From the NCBI RefSeq assembly GCF_028554725.1, contig NC_071667.1, positions 71,594,001 to 71,658,000 of the forward strand: a DNA stretch of 64,000 nt, read 5' to 3'. Every line of letters starts with the position of its first letter. Position 1 is the first letter of the stretch. This document shows, in pieces, positions 34,345-47,482 of the stretch. Origin of the DNA: Zeugodacus cucurbitae. Its lineage: Eukaryota; Arthropoda; Insecta; Diptera; Tephritidae. The notes below the pieces were generated by a model, which was given only the letters and a program-made list of their open reading frames with translations, had not been told where the DNA came from and did not search any database. The position numbers and the translations under genes were made by a program.

Positions 34345-36340
34345 CGTTTCTTTAACAATATCATCATTAATTGAATGAATTTCTGTTAATTAGTAAATTG
34401 TTCTCAATTATAAGTAGTGTCGGTAAGGTTTCATAGAGTACTTTAAACAGAAAATTACATTCCTTCGCATTTCATTTACCGTCGACTCAATCGATCAAAA
34501 ATCGCTATGACTTGTAGTAAATTCAGTAGTTGCGGTACGTTCGTCAGCACGACTTTTTTTATCGTTATCCTGAATCTTTTGGGTGTTTTTTGAAACAAAA
34601 TAGACTTGATATTATTACATTTCAGAAGTAAAAGCATTCAATTTCAACACTTACTAATAAAAGATATTTTTCTGATAGTTGTCAGGTGTTGGATAACTTT
34701 TTATTCCAAAAGAGTTAACTTTTTGTTCTTGGCCTTTGAACTGGTGGCTCTTAATAGCCTAAGTTTAACTGCTTTAGTCACTCGTTCTTGATGTTGTAGA
34801 TATAGGATAGAATAAGACTAATTCTTCCGAGAATTTCGAAGTGATAACTGTAATTTGACTTGTTAAATTATAAAAACAAAAAGTGGTCAGGTCATTAAAC
34901 TTCAGATATTTTTCATCTTGTATTCTTAAATTTCACTGTTAAAGCCGATATGATATACATTTTAGATATGACCGCAATACCTAGTTTCATATAGATATAT
35001 GTCAGAAGATGCCTCGTTTAAATCTATATACAATGTTTTACAATCATTTTGAGGATTAAAAGACAATTAGCTTTGGACACAAGCGTTGAGGAATATGAGA
35101 GTTATAGGTTATAGGTCGTTCCCATATCACTTGGGTCTTGGTAATCGAAAGGGATTCGGAATTTTAGACGAGGATGGATTCAAAATTATTTTGGGAAGAA
35201 TATAAATGATGTAGCACTGTATTTCAAAACCTACAGTAGGAATTTTATTGTGATCTTATCTAATACTATATACTTTTCAAAGATCCAACTTGGGCCACAC
35301 ATAGCATCTGTCATATAAGCCTGATCGAAAAATGTTATACACCATTGAAGGAGGAAGAAAATATAATTTTTTTCTTATGACTCAATTTCCCGGAATAGCT
35401 GAGTTTGATCGAATAGCCAGAAAAAAGTCGATTTTGCCGTATAGTGGAATGATAACTCTTATTTAGAGCTGTAAAGAGTAGTTTGGTTTTGGGATAGCTA
35501 ATAGGAACTTGTATTTACTTTATATTGAATATATAGTCATGCGAACTTGCAGAATTCTTTGGTCCTAGTCATAACTTAGAACTGTTACTAATTACAGCCC
35601 CTGTTAAAATAAAAAAAAAAATCGATGTGTTGAACAGAAATGGAATTTTTGAAATTCTTGGTAAATGGAGCTGAGTTCAAGACGTTTTAAGAGACTTATT
35701 TTTTTCCGATTTGAAAGAAAATATTTTCTATTAAAGTTGACCTGTGTGGCGAGATTGAAATTAAATGACATGAAATCAGCCAATCTTAAGCGTTAAGCTA
35801 CTAAGTATAAAATAATCTTGAATTATTATGAAATTAAAACTCTTAGTAAAATCATTTTAATCGTTACATTGCAATTTCTGTAAAAAAATAAAAATACATA
35901 ATCGCATTCATTTGAAATGACTAACACGTCTGCTATGAATGAATAGACGCGCGCAAACGTAAGAGTAATTTATTAATTGTAATTACATATGCAACAGATA
36001 TGCGACGTATACACATATGCATGTATATGTGAGTGTGTGTCATGTGAGTAAAGTGATCGCCACAGAATTGGCATTTTGCGGCTGGGAGAAAACTATTTAC
36101 CCAAGCAATGCGAGTAAGTACATAAGTACATTGTTTAAAGGGCCACACAAGTGTCAATTCTCGAATCGGCAGGCGATGAAGATAATGATGATGATGATGA
36201 TTACGAGAGTACAGCACAATGGCACAAACGGTGGACTATGTAATGACGAAGGCAACAATGACTAAAGTGGTAGCCAGAAGTGGAGACGACGTCGACGACA
36301 CCTGTTCAACGGCGTCACATACTGGACAAATGTAAATAAC
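34345..36340. other. Gene-free stretch
   Basis: Unique-looking AT-rich DNA to about 35920, then mixed DNA. A strong donor-like GCGA|GTAAGTAC at 36114 follows a short open segment, but its acceptor is poor. No gene supported. Confidence 0.35.
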
Positions 36341-36354
36341 ACATTGCGAGACAC

Positions 36355-36355
<1 letters not shown>

Positions 36356-36391
<36 letters not shown>
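36356..36391. repeat. (CA)n microsatellite
   Basis: An uninterrupted CA dinucleotide run of about 36 bases. Confidence 0.95.
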
Positions 36392-36396
<5 letters not shown>

Positions 36397-36768
36397 AACA
36401 TACGAAAGTTGCAGTTGCGTTTTATGGAATTGCAATTGCCTGAGACTATCGAGGCTGCTGCAACTACTACTAAGCCATTGACTACAACTCGCACTTGGAC
36501 TCACACATAAGTCTGACTAAATCAGAAAAAATATGCTAAATATTGCAAAGCTACAAAACCACAAGGAACCCGGTGTAATATGTGCATATGTAGGCATATA
36601 TATAGTTGTTGTTGTTGTTGTTATTCTCAAGTTGTTGTTGTTGTTGTAAGCGTTACTCTAGTCGTTTGCTGTTGTTATTATCTTTTACAGTGTTGTATAG
36701 CGTGTCTTAGCATAGTTGGGGTAACTTGCTTACATACTTACACACTTACAAGCAAACGGATGGACAGA

Positions 36769-36769
36769 C

Positions 36770-36811
<42 letters not shown>

Positions 36812-36814
36812 TAT
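36769..36814. repeat. (TA)n microsatellite
   Basis: A nearly pure TA dinucleotide run with single-base interruptions. Confidence 0.9.
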
Positions 36815-37099
36815 GGACATTGGTACTAGCAGTTAGCTGCTGTTGTTGTTGTTTGGCTGGTCGCTGATGGTCTTGCTTGGCTTTGCACGAGATTTGTGCA
36901 GAAATCGCGCGCAGAAACAGACAGACAAGTCAAGCACACACACATATACACATATACTTACATACTTACATATATGTATTTGTTCTGTATACACTCATAT
37001 GTGCGTTTACTTCTTTTCTCAGCCGATTTGATTGTTTTATGCTTGCGCGCATTGTGGTAGAAGTCGCAGCTAAGATTTAAGCCATGTCTTCTTCAAGTG

Positions 37100-39120
37100 T
37101 CTACTTTTCTTCTTCGTCTGCGTCGTCGTGTCGTCGCTCGTTAAGTCGCGCTTCGGACGAGCTTGGCTCGATGGTTGGTTCGTCAGTTTGCGACGAATGA
37201 TCTTCCAATGTTCTTTCGCCCCAATGCTCTGCGACTTGACGCTCTGGCCGTAGCCAAACATCGCCTTATGTGCCAAATGATCAGCGCTTTGGCTTGGCTT
37301 GGGGGCTGCTGCGTCCTCGTCGGTTTCTTACTTACTTCTTTAACTTCTTCGACTTACTTACTTCGTTTACATGCTACTAGGCATCGTGTACGAGTCATTT
37401 TAGTTGTTGGTCTTTCTTATTGCCTTTCTTGTTTTGTTTTTGTTGTGTGTAGCAACTTCTTTTGCGTCTGCCGTTTTAGGTAAAAAGCCAAGCGATTTTC
37501 TTTTAGTTCTACGCTTTTATTTCTGCGTTGTTGTTGTTTTGCGAATTTTTTGTTGTATGCACGACCGCCAACACCAGCTAGCTAGCAACAACAACAATTA
37601 CAACGCTTACCAGCAGTAACATCATTATCATCATAAGCAACGCCAACGCCAGAGCCACAAGTAAAGCCAAAGCCAATGCCAAAGTCAGAGCCAAAGCCAT
37701 AGCCAGAGCCATCGTCGCTGTCGTGTCGTCCGTGACCACGAACTTGAAAATGCGCCACAACGCAGACACAGCCAAAGACAAGACGAGCCAACTAAGCTGA
37801 GCTCCGAACAACAAGCACCACCGGTCAGCGCGCACACACACATTTACACACGCTCACAAGCGCGCGCTATAAAACAAATCGCGCGCGCTCTGTGTGGTGG
37901 AAAAAGCGTTGCAACACCAAAGTTGCTTGCTGCCACCGCTGCTGACTGTTGCTTGCCATTGCTGCTGTGGCTCACTCGTTGTGCACGCCAAAGTGGTCGA
38001 CCATCGCCAAGCCGGCTCATTTCGTTTTGCCGTGTTCATGACCATCAAACAACAAATGCGGCTGAGACGCTGTCGTTTGCCGAAGCGCAGCAGCAGCGAC
38101 ACGAACGAAGTTGGGCTTGAGCCGAAGTGTGCCGGCTGTCTGTCGTATGTTTGGCGCTCACGCGTTTTGCACTCTCTCATTTCAGCTGACGCTCGCTGCC
38201 GCTAGCGCTGTGATGCTGTTGCGCGCATGTTGTTGCTGCTGCTGGTTGCTGGTAGCGTCGCTTGTAATGTTGACTTTGGCGCTTGGACATGGTCAAAGCC
38301 ATGAGCAAGAGCGCACGTTTTCAAATATGTGTGCAATTTTCTTTGTTGTTGTTGTGGCGCAGTGTGCGCTCAATTTGAAAGATTATTAGAAAAATTAATT
38401 TGTTTTTATATTTAGTTTTTAATTATTTTATTAAAAAAACGCGCTCTTGTAACGCGTTCAGTTAACGCGCCAATGTAGCGCTGCCGCGCGGCAACACGCA
38501 CTCATGGCGCGTTTACAGCAACGCACACCCGCATTCACAAACACACACTCACACATATATGCACAGCTTCATCACCTAACACCCAAACTGCATTTCTGCT
38601 TCCTCTATGCGCTCTGCCTCTGCAACTTGCTGCATCTATGCTACCAACACCAGCAGCGCGTCAGCAATCTCAGCGTTCTAACCGCGCGGCTCAAACTTTC
38701 AAACGCGCGTCGCGCCGCCGTGTTCGATGCGGTTTGATTTGTTACTCATTTGGTCTGATGCTCGTCGTTTACTGCTTGTATTGTGCGCGCACTTGCTTCT
38801 GTGCTTGTTTCAAGCGGTTCGAACACGCGCGTGACTCGCACATTTGAACACGTCGCTGCGCTTGTTGACTATCAGCTGCTCTGGCCGTTTGCTTACCAAT
38901 CAAATTCATCATCGTCATCATCAACCAAACAACCGCTTTGATTGTATCTCAACAGTGACCATCTTCGCTGTTTGCGCTGTGCCGTGTTAGTCGTCGCCGT
39001 CGCCGTTGCCGCTGCCGCTAGCGCTGCTGTTGTGTTTGATGCGACGCGCGCGTTCGACGTTTGGCTTTTGTGGAATTAGTATATGGCTGTCGCTTTTCTA
39101 CAAGCCGCCGCGCTACGGAG
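37100..39120. promoter_or_regulatory. CG/CGCG-rich upstream region
   Basis: This stretch is far richer in G+C and in CGCG, GCGCGC and TGCGC words than the rest of the window. It directly precedes the TATA promoter at 39123. A hexamer-type repeat (GCCAAA/GCCAGAGCC) lies at 37640-37715. Open frames here are on all strands and look compositional. The position suggests promoter-proximal regulatory DNA for the + strand gene; that is inference. Confidence 0.4.
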
Positions 39121-39122
39121 GC

Positions 39123-39161
39123 TATATAAATAAGCGTAGAGACGCGGAGACTCCGAGTCTC
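39123..39161 (+). promoter_or_regulatory. TATA-box core promoter with start-site palindrome
   Basis: A canonical TATATAAA (39123-39130) lies about 33 bases upstream of CGAGTC, an initiator-like word with the A at 39156. The predicted start sits inside a perfect inverted repeat, GAGACTC-C-GAGTCTC (39147-39161). The downstream leader is A-rich and ends in a strong splice donor. There is no clear DPE. Of the TATA-like sites in the window this has the best combined context. Confidence 0.55.
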
Positions 39162-39497
39162 TTTGAATTAAATGAAGCGGTGGTGTCAACAACATCCAAC
39201 AGCCCACAGCGCTGGTCGTCGCAACTAGCCAAACTAGCAATTTTCAGTTTCAATTTTTGCTTATTTAAAAGTACACACAAATCATCTATATGATTTCTGC
39301 TGAACGAAAAAATATCAATTTCCAAAAAACAGCAGTTAATTAAAAACTAACCTACGCGAATAGCAAGCAAATAAACGAGAATTTTGCGAAATTTTTGAAA
39401 ATTTCAAAATCGTTTTTTTACGAAAAAAAAAAAAAAAAATAAATAAGCAAACAGTGACTGCGTTAGTGCTAAAGCTTTTTGGGCAGTTAAATAATTT

Positions 39498-39689
39498 TTG
39501 AAAAATTACTGCAAAAGAATTTTTGTGCGAAACAAAAATTTCCGCAAAGAAAATCGCAAAAGTGTTGTGTCAAATCAAGTGCTGACCAGTGTGCTCGAAC
39601 AACTGCCGAAGGACTATTACCTAAAAGCAGCAAACACTGGAAATGGATTAATTTTAAAACTAAGTGAGAAGTTCAACATCATTTTATAA
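39498..39689 (+). CDS. Upstream open frame in the leader
   Basis: A 63-codon frame lies inside the predicted 5' UTR. It begins MKNYCKRIFVRN and its second half reads VVSNQVLTSVLEQLPKDYYL, then KAANTGNGLILKLSEKF, with a more coding-like codon mix than the A-rich start. I do not recognise it. It may be a regulatory uORF, a separate small protein, or chance. It ends 191 bases before the downstream ATG. Confidence 0.25.
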   Translation: MKNYCKRIFVRNKNFRKENRKSVVSNQVLTSVLEQLPKDYYLKAANTGNGLILKLSEKFNIIL

Positions 39690-39880
39690 GTAAATGTAAA
39701 ATAAATATTTGGAACTTTTTTTTTACGAAAAACCGTATTTTTAGACAATCCTTGCGGTTTTTTAACCCAAGTGTAATATATCATAGTGTTATCTGCCTGA
39801 AAAGTGTTGAAAATAATTTGTGTTGGAAAAGCTACAAAATAAACTAAAAACTTTTTAACTGAAGTCGTGTGTTATTTTTT

Positions 39881-39938
39881 ATGAAAAAGCACACAGGCGC
39901 CTTGAGTACGAGCAAATTCAAATCAGCAAGTGAAAAAG
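39881..39938 (+). CDS. Candidate start codon and first coding segment
   Basis: The ATG at 39881 begins MKKHTGALSTSKFKSASEK and reaches the donor at 39939 in phase 1 (one base, G, carried over). The peptide is basic and polar with no signal peptide or motif. ATG context (TTTTTATGA) is poor for initiation. The real start could lie in the next exon, with this all leader. If unspliced the frame would run on to a stop after 53 codons. Confidence 0.3.
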
Positions 39939-42900
39939 GTGAGTTGGCGCAGCTTCAAGCTGGTATATATAGTTTTAAGGATTGCATGGAAATTAAGGAA
40001 GAAGTTATAGTGCAAATTTGCAAATTAAACATTTTGTAATTTCGAAATTAAAAAAAATAATGGAAAATATTTTTATGAGATATTGTGAACAGTTTTTTAA
40101 TGAAAAAAGGAAATTTCATTAAAAATACATTTGGCAGCGATAATTTTTAAGATAGTGCTTTAAAAATTAGGAAGTGTCTAAAAATTAATTAATAAATATT
40201 TTTTAAACGTGAAATTATTTAAAATAGAAATAAAAATTATTAAATAAAATTATGAGGTTTAAGTTTTGTAAACCTATCACAAAACTTAGACCAATTTTTG
40301 TAAAGAAAAAAATACATTCTCGATTTTGGAAAAAATATTTCAAAAAAAATTAAAAAATAAATGTTTTGAATTTCTGTATTTTTCAATTAATGTGAAACTA
40401 AGAAACTTTTTTTAATTAAAATAAAACAAAGAATTTTAAAATTTCTGAAGTATCGTTAATAAAACTGATTTTTATGAGATTTTCATATGGTGTTATAGTG
40501 GTTTTGAAGTGAAGTCAGTGTACATTGAAGTAATAAAATATTATTGAAAGTGGATAATATTTAAAAAATAAAATTTTTGTTCTAAAAATTTTTTTTTTTA
40601 CCAACTTTTTGTTACAAAATTTTAGATTTGAAAAAAAGCTTAAAAAGTAATAAATATAATTATTAAATAAAAATAAAGTATAATACATTAATATATATTT
40701 TATATATTTTTCGAAATTCAAAAAAATTGGAATTTCGTTTAAAATAAAAAAGAAATAATTATAATAATATAATAAAAATAAATTGAAAAATTATATTAAA
40801 AAAAAAAAATTAAATAATATAAAAAAATAAAATAATAATATAATATTTTCCTAATATTAATAACTAATTAATTAAATAATTAAACAAATAGCTGATTATT
40901 TAAAACTTCCTTTTTTGGCATTCATATTTTTTGTTTGTGATTTTTTTTAATATTTACACAAATTTTCAAATCGAAAAATTTTCATCGTTCAAAAATTGTG
41001 CAAATTTTTCTTTAAAAAGAATCTTAAATCAAAGCCCTTTATTAAAGATATTTCATTAAAAAAAAAAAATTATATAAAAATATTAAAAAAAAAAAATTAT
41101 TAAAGCTTAAAATTTTATTGAAAAATATTTTTTTTTGTTTGTTTTATAATATAAAATATCTGTATATTTAATTATGGATTCAGAAAATTTTAAAATCAAA
41201 TTGCCAACTAAGAGATAATAGACGCATTCATGCATAGGGTTTGACTTGTTATAAACTTTTTTTGTTACTTGCTACATTTTATTATAAATATTTGAGAAAA
41301 TCCAAAAGTGAAATTTAGTAGGAAATTTTATGCAATTTATTTCCTGCTCTCAAAGCAATTCGAATTCGTTTACGATATAAATATTTTTATTTAAATTTTT
41401 TCTCGTTAAAAATTGATGTATATATTATTTAAATATTTCCTTTAATTTTATTAAATGCTTTTTTTAGCATTTTACAGCTCTAGAGTATTTAAAAAATATT
41501 ATCATATTTCTTTATTTCATTGTTTTTAGTTTTCTTTTAGAAACCCTGAACTTCCCATTCATGGTTTTATAGTTTTATGGAATTTAAAATTGTCATGCGA
41601 TTTTTTTTAATAATAAGACAGATTTTTATAATTTTAATTTTTTTGAAGATCTTTTACTTCAATGGTTTTAATATATTTTTTTTAATAATGAAATTCTATA
41701 AATATCAACCACATTTCTTCCGTATTAAAAATTATTGTGGCGCATAAAAATTATGAAATACCACTCAAGTTGAATTTCCCGCATTAGCAGTTCCCAACTT
41801 TCTTATTAAAACCATAACGCAATTGAAAATATTTCTCCAAGCGTTCTTTACAAATTCCAGTTGGAAGAATTTACATTTACGAATTTCGCAGAATAACTTT
41901 ACTCACGAACACACGCGGTAGATAATTGGTGCATCCCTCTATGCAACAACACAACTGGAACAAAACCGCAAAATCAAAAGAAAAACCACACACACACCCA
42001 AACACGACAAAATCAAAGCGCAAAAAATAATGTGTAATAATAATTTGCAAAAGCAACAAAAACAAAAATAAAAAGCACTTTATCGTGCAAAACAAACACA
42101 CATTTCGTAATTTGCCAGCGACACCACATTATTATTTCATTCATTCATAAAAATGCTGCGGCAGTCAGCCGCAAACAGCCAACACACCCGCAACTACAGA
42201 CCACATATACACTGGAGCGCTTTACATTTTAAACTTATACAAAGAGCCAGTCAGGCAGTGTGTAGTAAACACACATAGCGGCTGGGCAACTTAGCGGCAA
42301 TTCATTCAGCTAAGCGATTGAGGCAGCGGCAGGCGCTTAGCGCGCTCTACTCGAACGTAAACGGAATGCACACGAGTGTAGTTATGCTGAAATTGGCGTT
42401 TAACTGAAATGTTGAACAAAATGCTTTTAAAAAGATTTTCCAAACAAGACAACTCAAAAAAGTTGGATAAATAAATAAAAACGCATAAACAGTAAAGTTG
42501 CATGGAAGGTGCGCTGCTCAACGCGCACAGCTGTGGTGGTGTTTCAGGCGTAAAGCCATGCACTGGAAGACATTCGAATAGTTTAAATAAAGATTTTGTG
42601 CTGTGTAGCACAACTTTTTGTAACTGGTTATTTATAGAGCAGTTTTGTAACTAGTTACTTTTGGGCTAAAGTTGTTACTAGTTGCACTAAAAATTTTAAA
42701 TTTATAATTTGTTGCCAATTTTTCTTATAAATTAGCATTCAATTAAAAATACGAGCTTACGCTGGTAGTCACTTCTTAAACTAGTTATGAAACTACATAC
42801 TTTAGTACCACTCGGTACAATTTTATTTTATTTTGTTATTACAAATACCCCACACAACTCCACTAAACTAAATTGCAATTGTTGGCAATTTATTATCACC

Positions 42901-45900
42901 AGCTCCAAAGCGCTCTTCACGCGGCGTGGCGGAACTCAAGTTCGTAAGCCCCGTTAATGCGCACCAAATTTACACCGTACTAATTTTGTTGATATGCTAG
43001 AAATATTTTAAATAAAACAGTTGCAGATACATTACCAAACGCACCGAAGCGACTAATGTGGGTGAGTGGCTGTGTGCGCTAGCTTAAGCTAACTGGCAGG
43101 CATGTAAGCGCTTGGTGGGTGGGCGCTGACTAGGGTAGTGGGTGAGTGAGCCACTGAGCTGGGTAATAAATGCGCGCTAGCGGAGGGGGAATGCGATGGC
43201 AACTAAGTAATTTTTTTGTATTTTCATTTTCCGCGCGCGCTCAAGCTGCATGCATTTCGCTAATGACGAGCAGCGCGCATTCCGCGCCAGCACTCACTGC
43301 CCTTTAGCGCCGCCACTCTGCGCCTGTAGTAAGTAGTGCCCCAGTCGTTGTGCTGTTTCCGCCAGGCTACAGCTTCAGTTGGGGTTGCTTGTCTGCTTGC
43401 TATTTGTTTATTTTGCTTGCGGCCGCTGTCACTGCCATGGCCATGGCCATGGACGCGTCACAGACACACACCCGGGCGCAGCGGCAGTGACCCGGCTGGC
43501 TGAAGACCACACTGCTGCCTCTTCTTTACAGCGGTCTCCGCTTTACAGCTGCCTGGTGCGCGCGGTTTCCACGTTTTTCGCGTCTTTCACCTTTGCCTGT
43601 CCTTTTCGTGGCATGCACCCCGCGTGCTAACTGCATTTTTTTGCTCTCCACACCAGCTAGGCACTCATATAGCGCTTTGTTATTTTCTTGCTGCGCGGCT
43701 GCTGCGGCACTTGTGTGCACTTGCCGCGCCGCGCTTCGAGTTCATGGCCGCATTCGCTGTGTACGCGCTACCATGTGGCATGTGTTGTGAGCAAAGTTGC
43801 AACAACCAACAACAACCATTTCTATGTCAGTTGCATATTTGCTGTTGTTGTTGTTGTCGTTGTTGCTATTGCGGCTGGGCTGCACTGCCCTGCTTGCTTG
43901 TTTTGGCACTTAATTTATGAATAGCACATTTCTCTTTGGCGTTGCTCTTTGAAATTCAAGTGTGCGCGCATTTGTTTATGACCAGCAACGCTGGGTGTTT
44001 GTTTAAGTGTGTGTTCGTGTTAATTAGAATTTATGGGTGAAGGTTGCTCTTGGCGTTGCGCTTGCGGTGGAAAAGCGGTCGCGTGAAAATTTACCTTCCA
44101 GCACATAGCTTTCTTGCAATTGTAAGAAGAATTTAATTTTGCTGCATATTTATTGCGTATAATTTTCGAAAGTTGCCAACTGTTAATTTTCGCACATTCC
44201 AATGAGGATTATAAATTCGAATTAAGTGCTTTGCCACCAATACAAACACAATATGCATTTATAACTGCTGGACAGCAAGTAGTCAACAGCCGCATGTGTG
44301 TTGCAAGCACTTAATTCAATGCTTTCAAAGTGTTTTTTTCGGCATTAAAAATGCCAAATAAACCGAAAAAAGTGTCAACAAAAATCATCTAAAAATTCTA
44401 AGCGGTCTTTGCCACAAGCCGCCTCTACACTACCGAGTCACTGCCATACACTCATATGAACTGCTGCTTTAGAGATTTTTCATCTACCGATACTTACTCC
44501 TGTTTTTTTTTTCATATTGCCCATGTTCGGTCGGTCGTGTCGGCAGTGCCGTTCATTTACAACAAAAGTCAACTCGTTCATATTTTATGACATTTTCATT
44601 TTACTGCCACATGTGCCACAAACACACATACACACACGTACACACATTTGTTATTTATACTCACAGTGTATGGTAAATAAAGCACACACCGGACTGAGAC
44701 ATCCGCTCAGACAGCTTTCCGCTGCCCTTTCACGTGTGCACTTGCCATGCACTCCATTGCACTTACTTTGGTTTGGTCCATACTGTTGCAAAGTTTACAA
44801 AACCTCAACGAGTCTGCTAAAAATTGTTTAGCAAAAAGTGAGCAGAAAAACTTGCAAAAATAATAAAAATGGCAAAGTAAGACATAGATTTGTGTATAGT
44901 TAAAAAATGTCATATTTTTGGTAGAACACAAAAAATTAAGTGAAAACTAAGCAGTAGTCCAGTGTAGCAAGGATTTTCAGTGAGATTTATGTACTTAGAT
45001 CAATATAAATAACTCATTCCAATAACCAAAAAGCAAAGAAGATTTACTGTATATAAAAAAAATTCACTCAAAATCTCACTCAAGTTATTTTATTGAAAGT
45101 ACTCAGCAGTTTTTGAGCTAGTTAATTTATTTTAACTTATTTTTTACCCACATACCACTACGAAATTTATAAAAAAAATTTACACTCGATATTTTTTGAG
45201 TGAGTATTTGTTTATTGAGTGAATATTTTTTTTGTGTGAGTTTTGAGTTGAAATTATTAAAAACTTTTATGTTTGTTCATTTCAACGTGCTTTTCACTAT
45301 GAATAATAAAAATCTAGTGGGGAAATTTAAATACTCAATAATAAATATTTACTAGTTTTATGAGTGAAAGTTTTAATTGGCAATTTTTGTGCTCTTTCAA
45401 GAAAAATAAGCTGAAGAGTACTTACAATTTAAGAATTTGTGGTGAATTATATTACCCTATAAAAATTACTTCAGATTTCTTCGTTGAAATCAAATTTTTT
45501 CAAAGCAATTAAACTCGAAATTCAAATTATAAGTTATTCAATGTTCATTTTTGAATAAGTTTTGGATTGACATACACTGAAATCGCCGAAATAATCTTAT
45601 TCAAGTCTTGAAAAAATATTAAACAAAAAGTCACTCAAACTCAACAATTCCACTGAACTTGATATTGCGTTATATTCAATGCCGAATCGTTTTTGGCGCT
45701 CAAGTATCATAGAAAGAGCATATTCCGCTTATCTATGGGTATTAAATCATTTAAGACAAAAAAACTCAAAATGTGAAAACCACTCATTTCAAAAGCAAAT
45801 ATATTTTTGTCAAAAATAAAGAAAATTTTTGCAGAATTTTATCTAAAACTCAAACCAATTTCGAAATACTTTACTTTTATTTTATGTGTACTCACTCATT

Positions 45901-47420
45901 TTTGAGCACATCATTCCACTCAAACATCAAAAATTTCCAGTTCAAAAATTTCCTAACGCCCACTTAAGAGCTGTCAACTTACAACCACATCAATAAAGTC
46001 ACGGATGCCTTACAGTTTTAAATCAGTCTGACGTTATGCTGCAAAGCAGAGTATAAAGTCACAAAGGACCGTTAACACACAGGCACACTCACTCACATGC
46101 AAGAATGAGTATAATGAAACTCGAATGCAAACGACCGAAAATAAAAATCGAATAGCAATGTGTCGTGTGTAACGGGACCAACAGCCAAACACAAACAAGC
46201 AGACCAATGAGCGAGGCGAGGGAGCGAGAGATTAAGAAGGGCATTTATGTAGTTGTAGTTGTCTGTGTGTGCAGGGTATATGCAAGGGTAGGCAATAGTT
46301 CACAAGCAATAACGGCAACGGCAGCAGCAGGTGTTTGGAGTTTATTCAGCGCACATTCTGCACAAATTGTTTGCGCTCAAAGGCGTTTCATGTATGTGTA
46401 TGTTTGATCAACAAAAATAAAAGCAACAACAACAATAACGAAAATGTTGCCAACTCGCATATTTATCATAAGCCATGTGTAGCTGTGCGGGGCGATGTAT
46501 TGGTATTTGCTGCCTGTGCTTGTATGGCAACGAAGTTGGCAACAAATATGTGATTTATATGCGGCAAACCCACACACACACACACAGAGAAAAGCGCTTA
46601 ACTGCATGCAGGATTTCGTAGTAATATTTTTTATGACTATAACTTTGCTGCTTTGTCGTCTGCGCACTTTTTGAGAGATTTATTGATGGGCAAACCGAAA
46701 GTGCTACAACGCCAACATAAACACAAAAAATACACACAAATACAACAAAAAAAAAATAACAACAAAAATAGTAAAAAATACCGCAAAATGAATATGCTAA
46801 AAAATTCGTAAGCACAAAAGCCCTCGCAAGCTGCAGGGCTACATTGGCAAAAACACAGAAAATACTTTTTCCACAACTTGCAATATTGAATGGCACAGCT
46901 GTGCCACAACCGGTGAACTATGCAAAAATGGCCAAAATGCCAAAAAATCGAACAAGAGCTAAAGCAAAAAATTCTTAAAAAAGCTTGAACCGCAAAAACA
47001 CAACCATACAAGTGCCTGCGTGTGTGTGGTGTGTGTGCGGAACAGGATTTATATGCCATTTGTCTAGTTGGCAGCGGAAGGAACTCTGCTGCCGCTGCCA
47101 GGCTTGTCATGAAAATTCAGATTTTTTAAGCAAATGCGCTGTCACGCTGACACTTCTGGCAATGTCAATGTCTGTCTGTCTGCAATATAAAATTTGACGG
47201 ATGTTGATTGAGTGCTGGTTTTTAGCGAGTTGCTGCAGCATGGATTCTCATCTAAAATGGTATGCGAGTTGTTAGGCAAGTAGATTATCGCAAAGATATG
47301 CGCTGTCAGTGTGTGATGAACTAATTTAACTGTCAATTGATATATTATAAATCTCTTGAGGTAAATAAATTGCTTCGAATAGAAGAAAGTTAAAAATATT
47401 TAGAAAATATTAGAAAAAAT
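39939..47420 (+). other. Probable first intron, first part
   Basis: After the donor, 39.94-41.87 kb is almost pure A/T with long A and T runs. Then come mixed blocks (42.2-44.3 kb moderately GC, with CCATGGCCATGGCCATGG at 43436-43453) and AT-rich DNA to 46 kb. No exon with paired splice sites and an open phase-compatible frame was found. A minus-strand donor-like CAGGA|GTAAGTATC lies at 44476-44471. Confidence 0.35.
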
Positions 47421-47423
47421 TAA

Positions 47424-47451
47424 TGAAATAAAATAAAATAAAATAAAATAA

Positions 47452-47482
<31 letters not shown>

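Larger units (their letters stand above)
39156..39938 (+). other. Candidate first exon (mostly 5' UTR)
   Basis: This would run from the predicted start to the donor AAAAAG|GTGAGT (GT at 39939-39940), a near-perfect fly 5' splice site. The leader is long (about 725 nt before the ATG at 39881), A/T-rich and contains an upstream open frame. Beyond the donor the DNA becomes extremely AT-rich, as in fly introns, to at least 42 kb. No second exon was found, so the rest of the gene probably lies beyond the window. The gene is not identified. Confidence 0.45.

Noticed and set aside
36077..36113. Open segment ELAFCGWEKTIYPSNA before a GTAAGT donor
   Set aside because: The donor is good but the preceding acceptor has no pyrimidine tract and no partner exon is seen.
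37578..37841. Minus-strand Ala/Leu-rich and Gly/Phe-rich frames
   Set aside because: Produced by a GCCAAA/GCCAGA hexamer repeat; two frames are open at once, so this is compositional.
44471..44560. Minus-strand MGNMKKKTG exon with GTAAGTATC donor
   Set aside because: Strong donor, but the coding part derives from a poly(A) run and there is no acceptor or start evidence.
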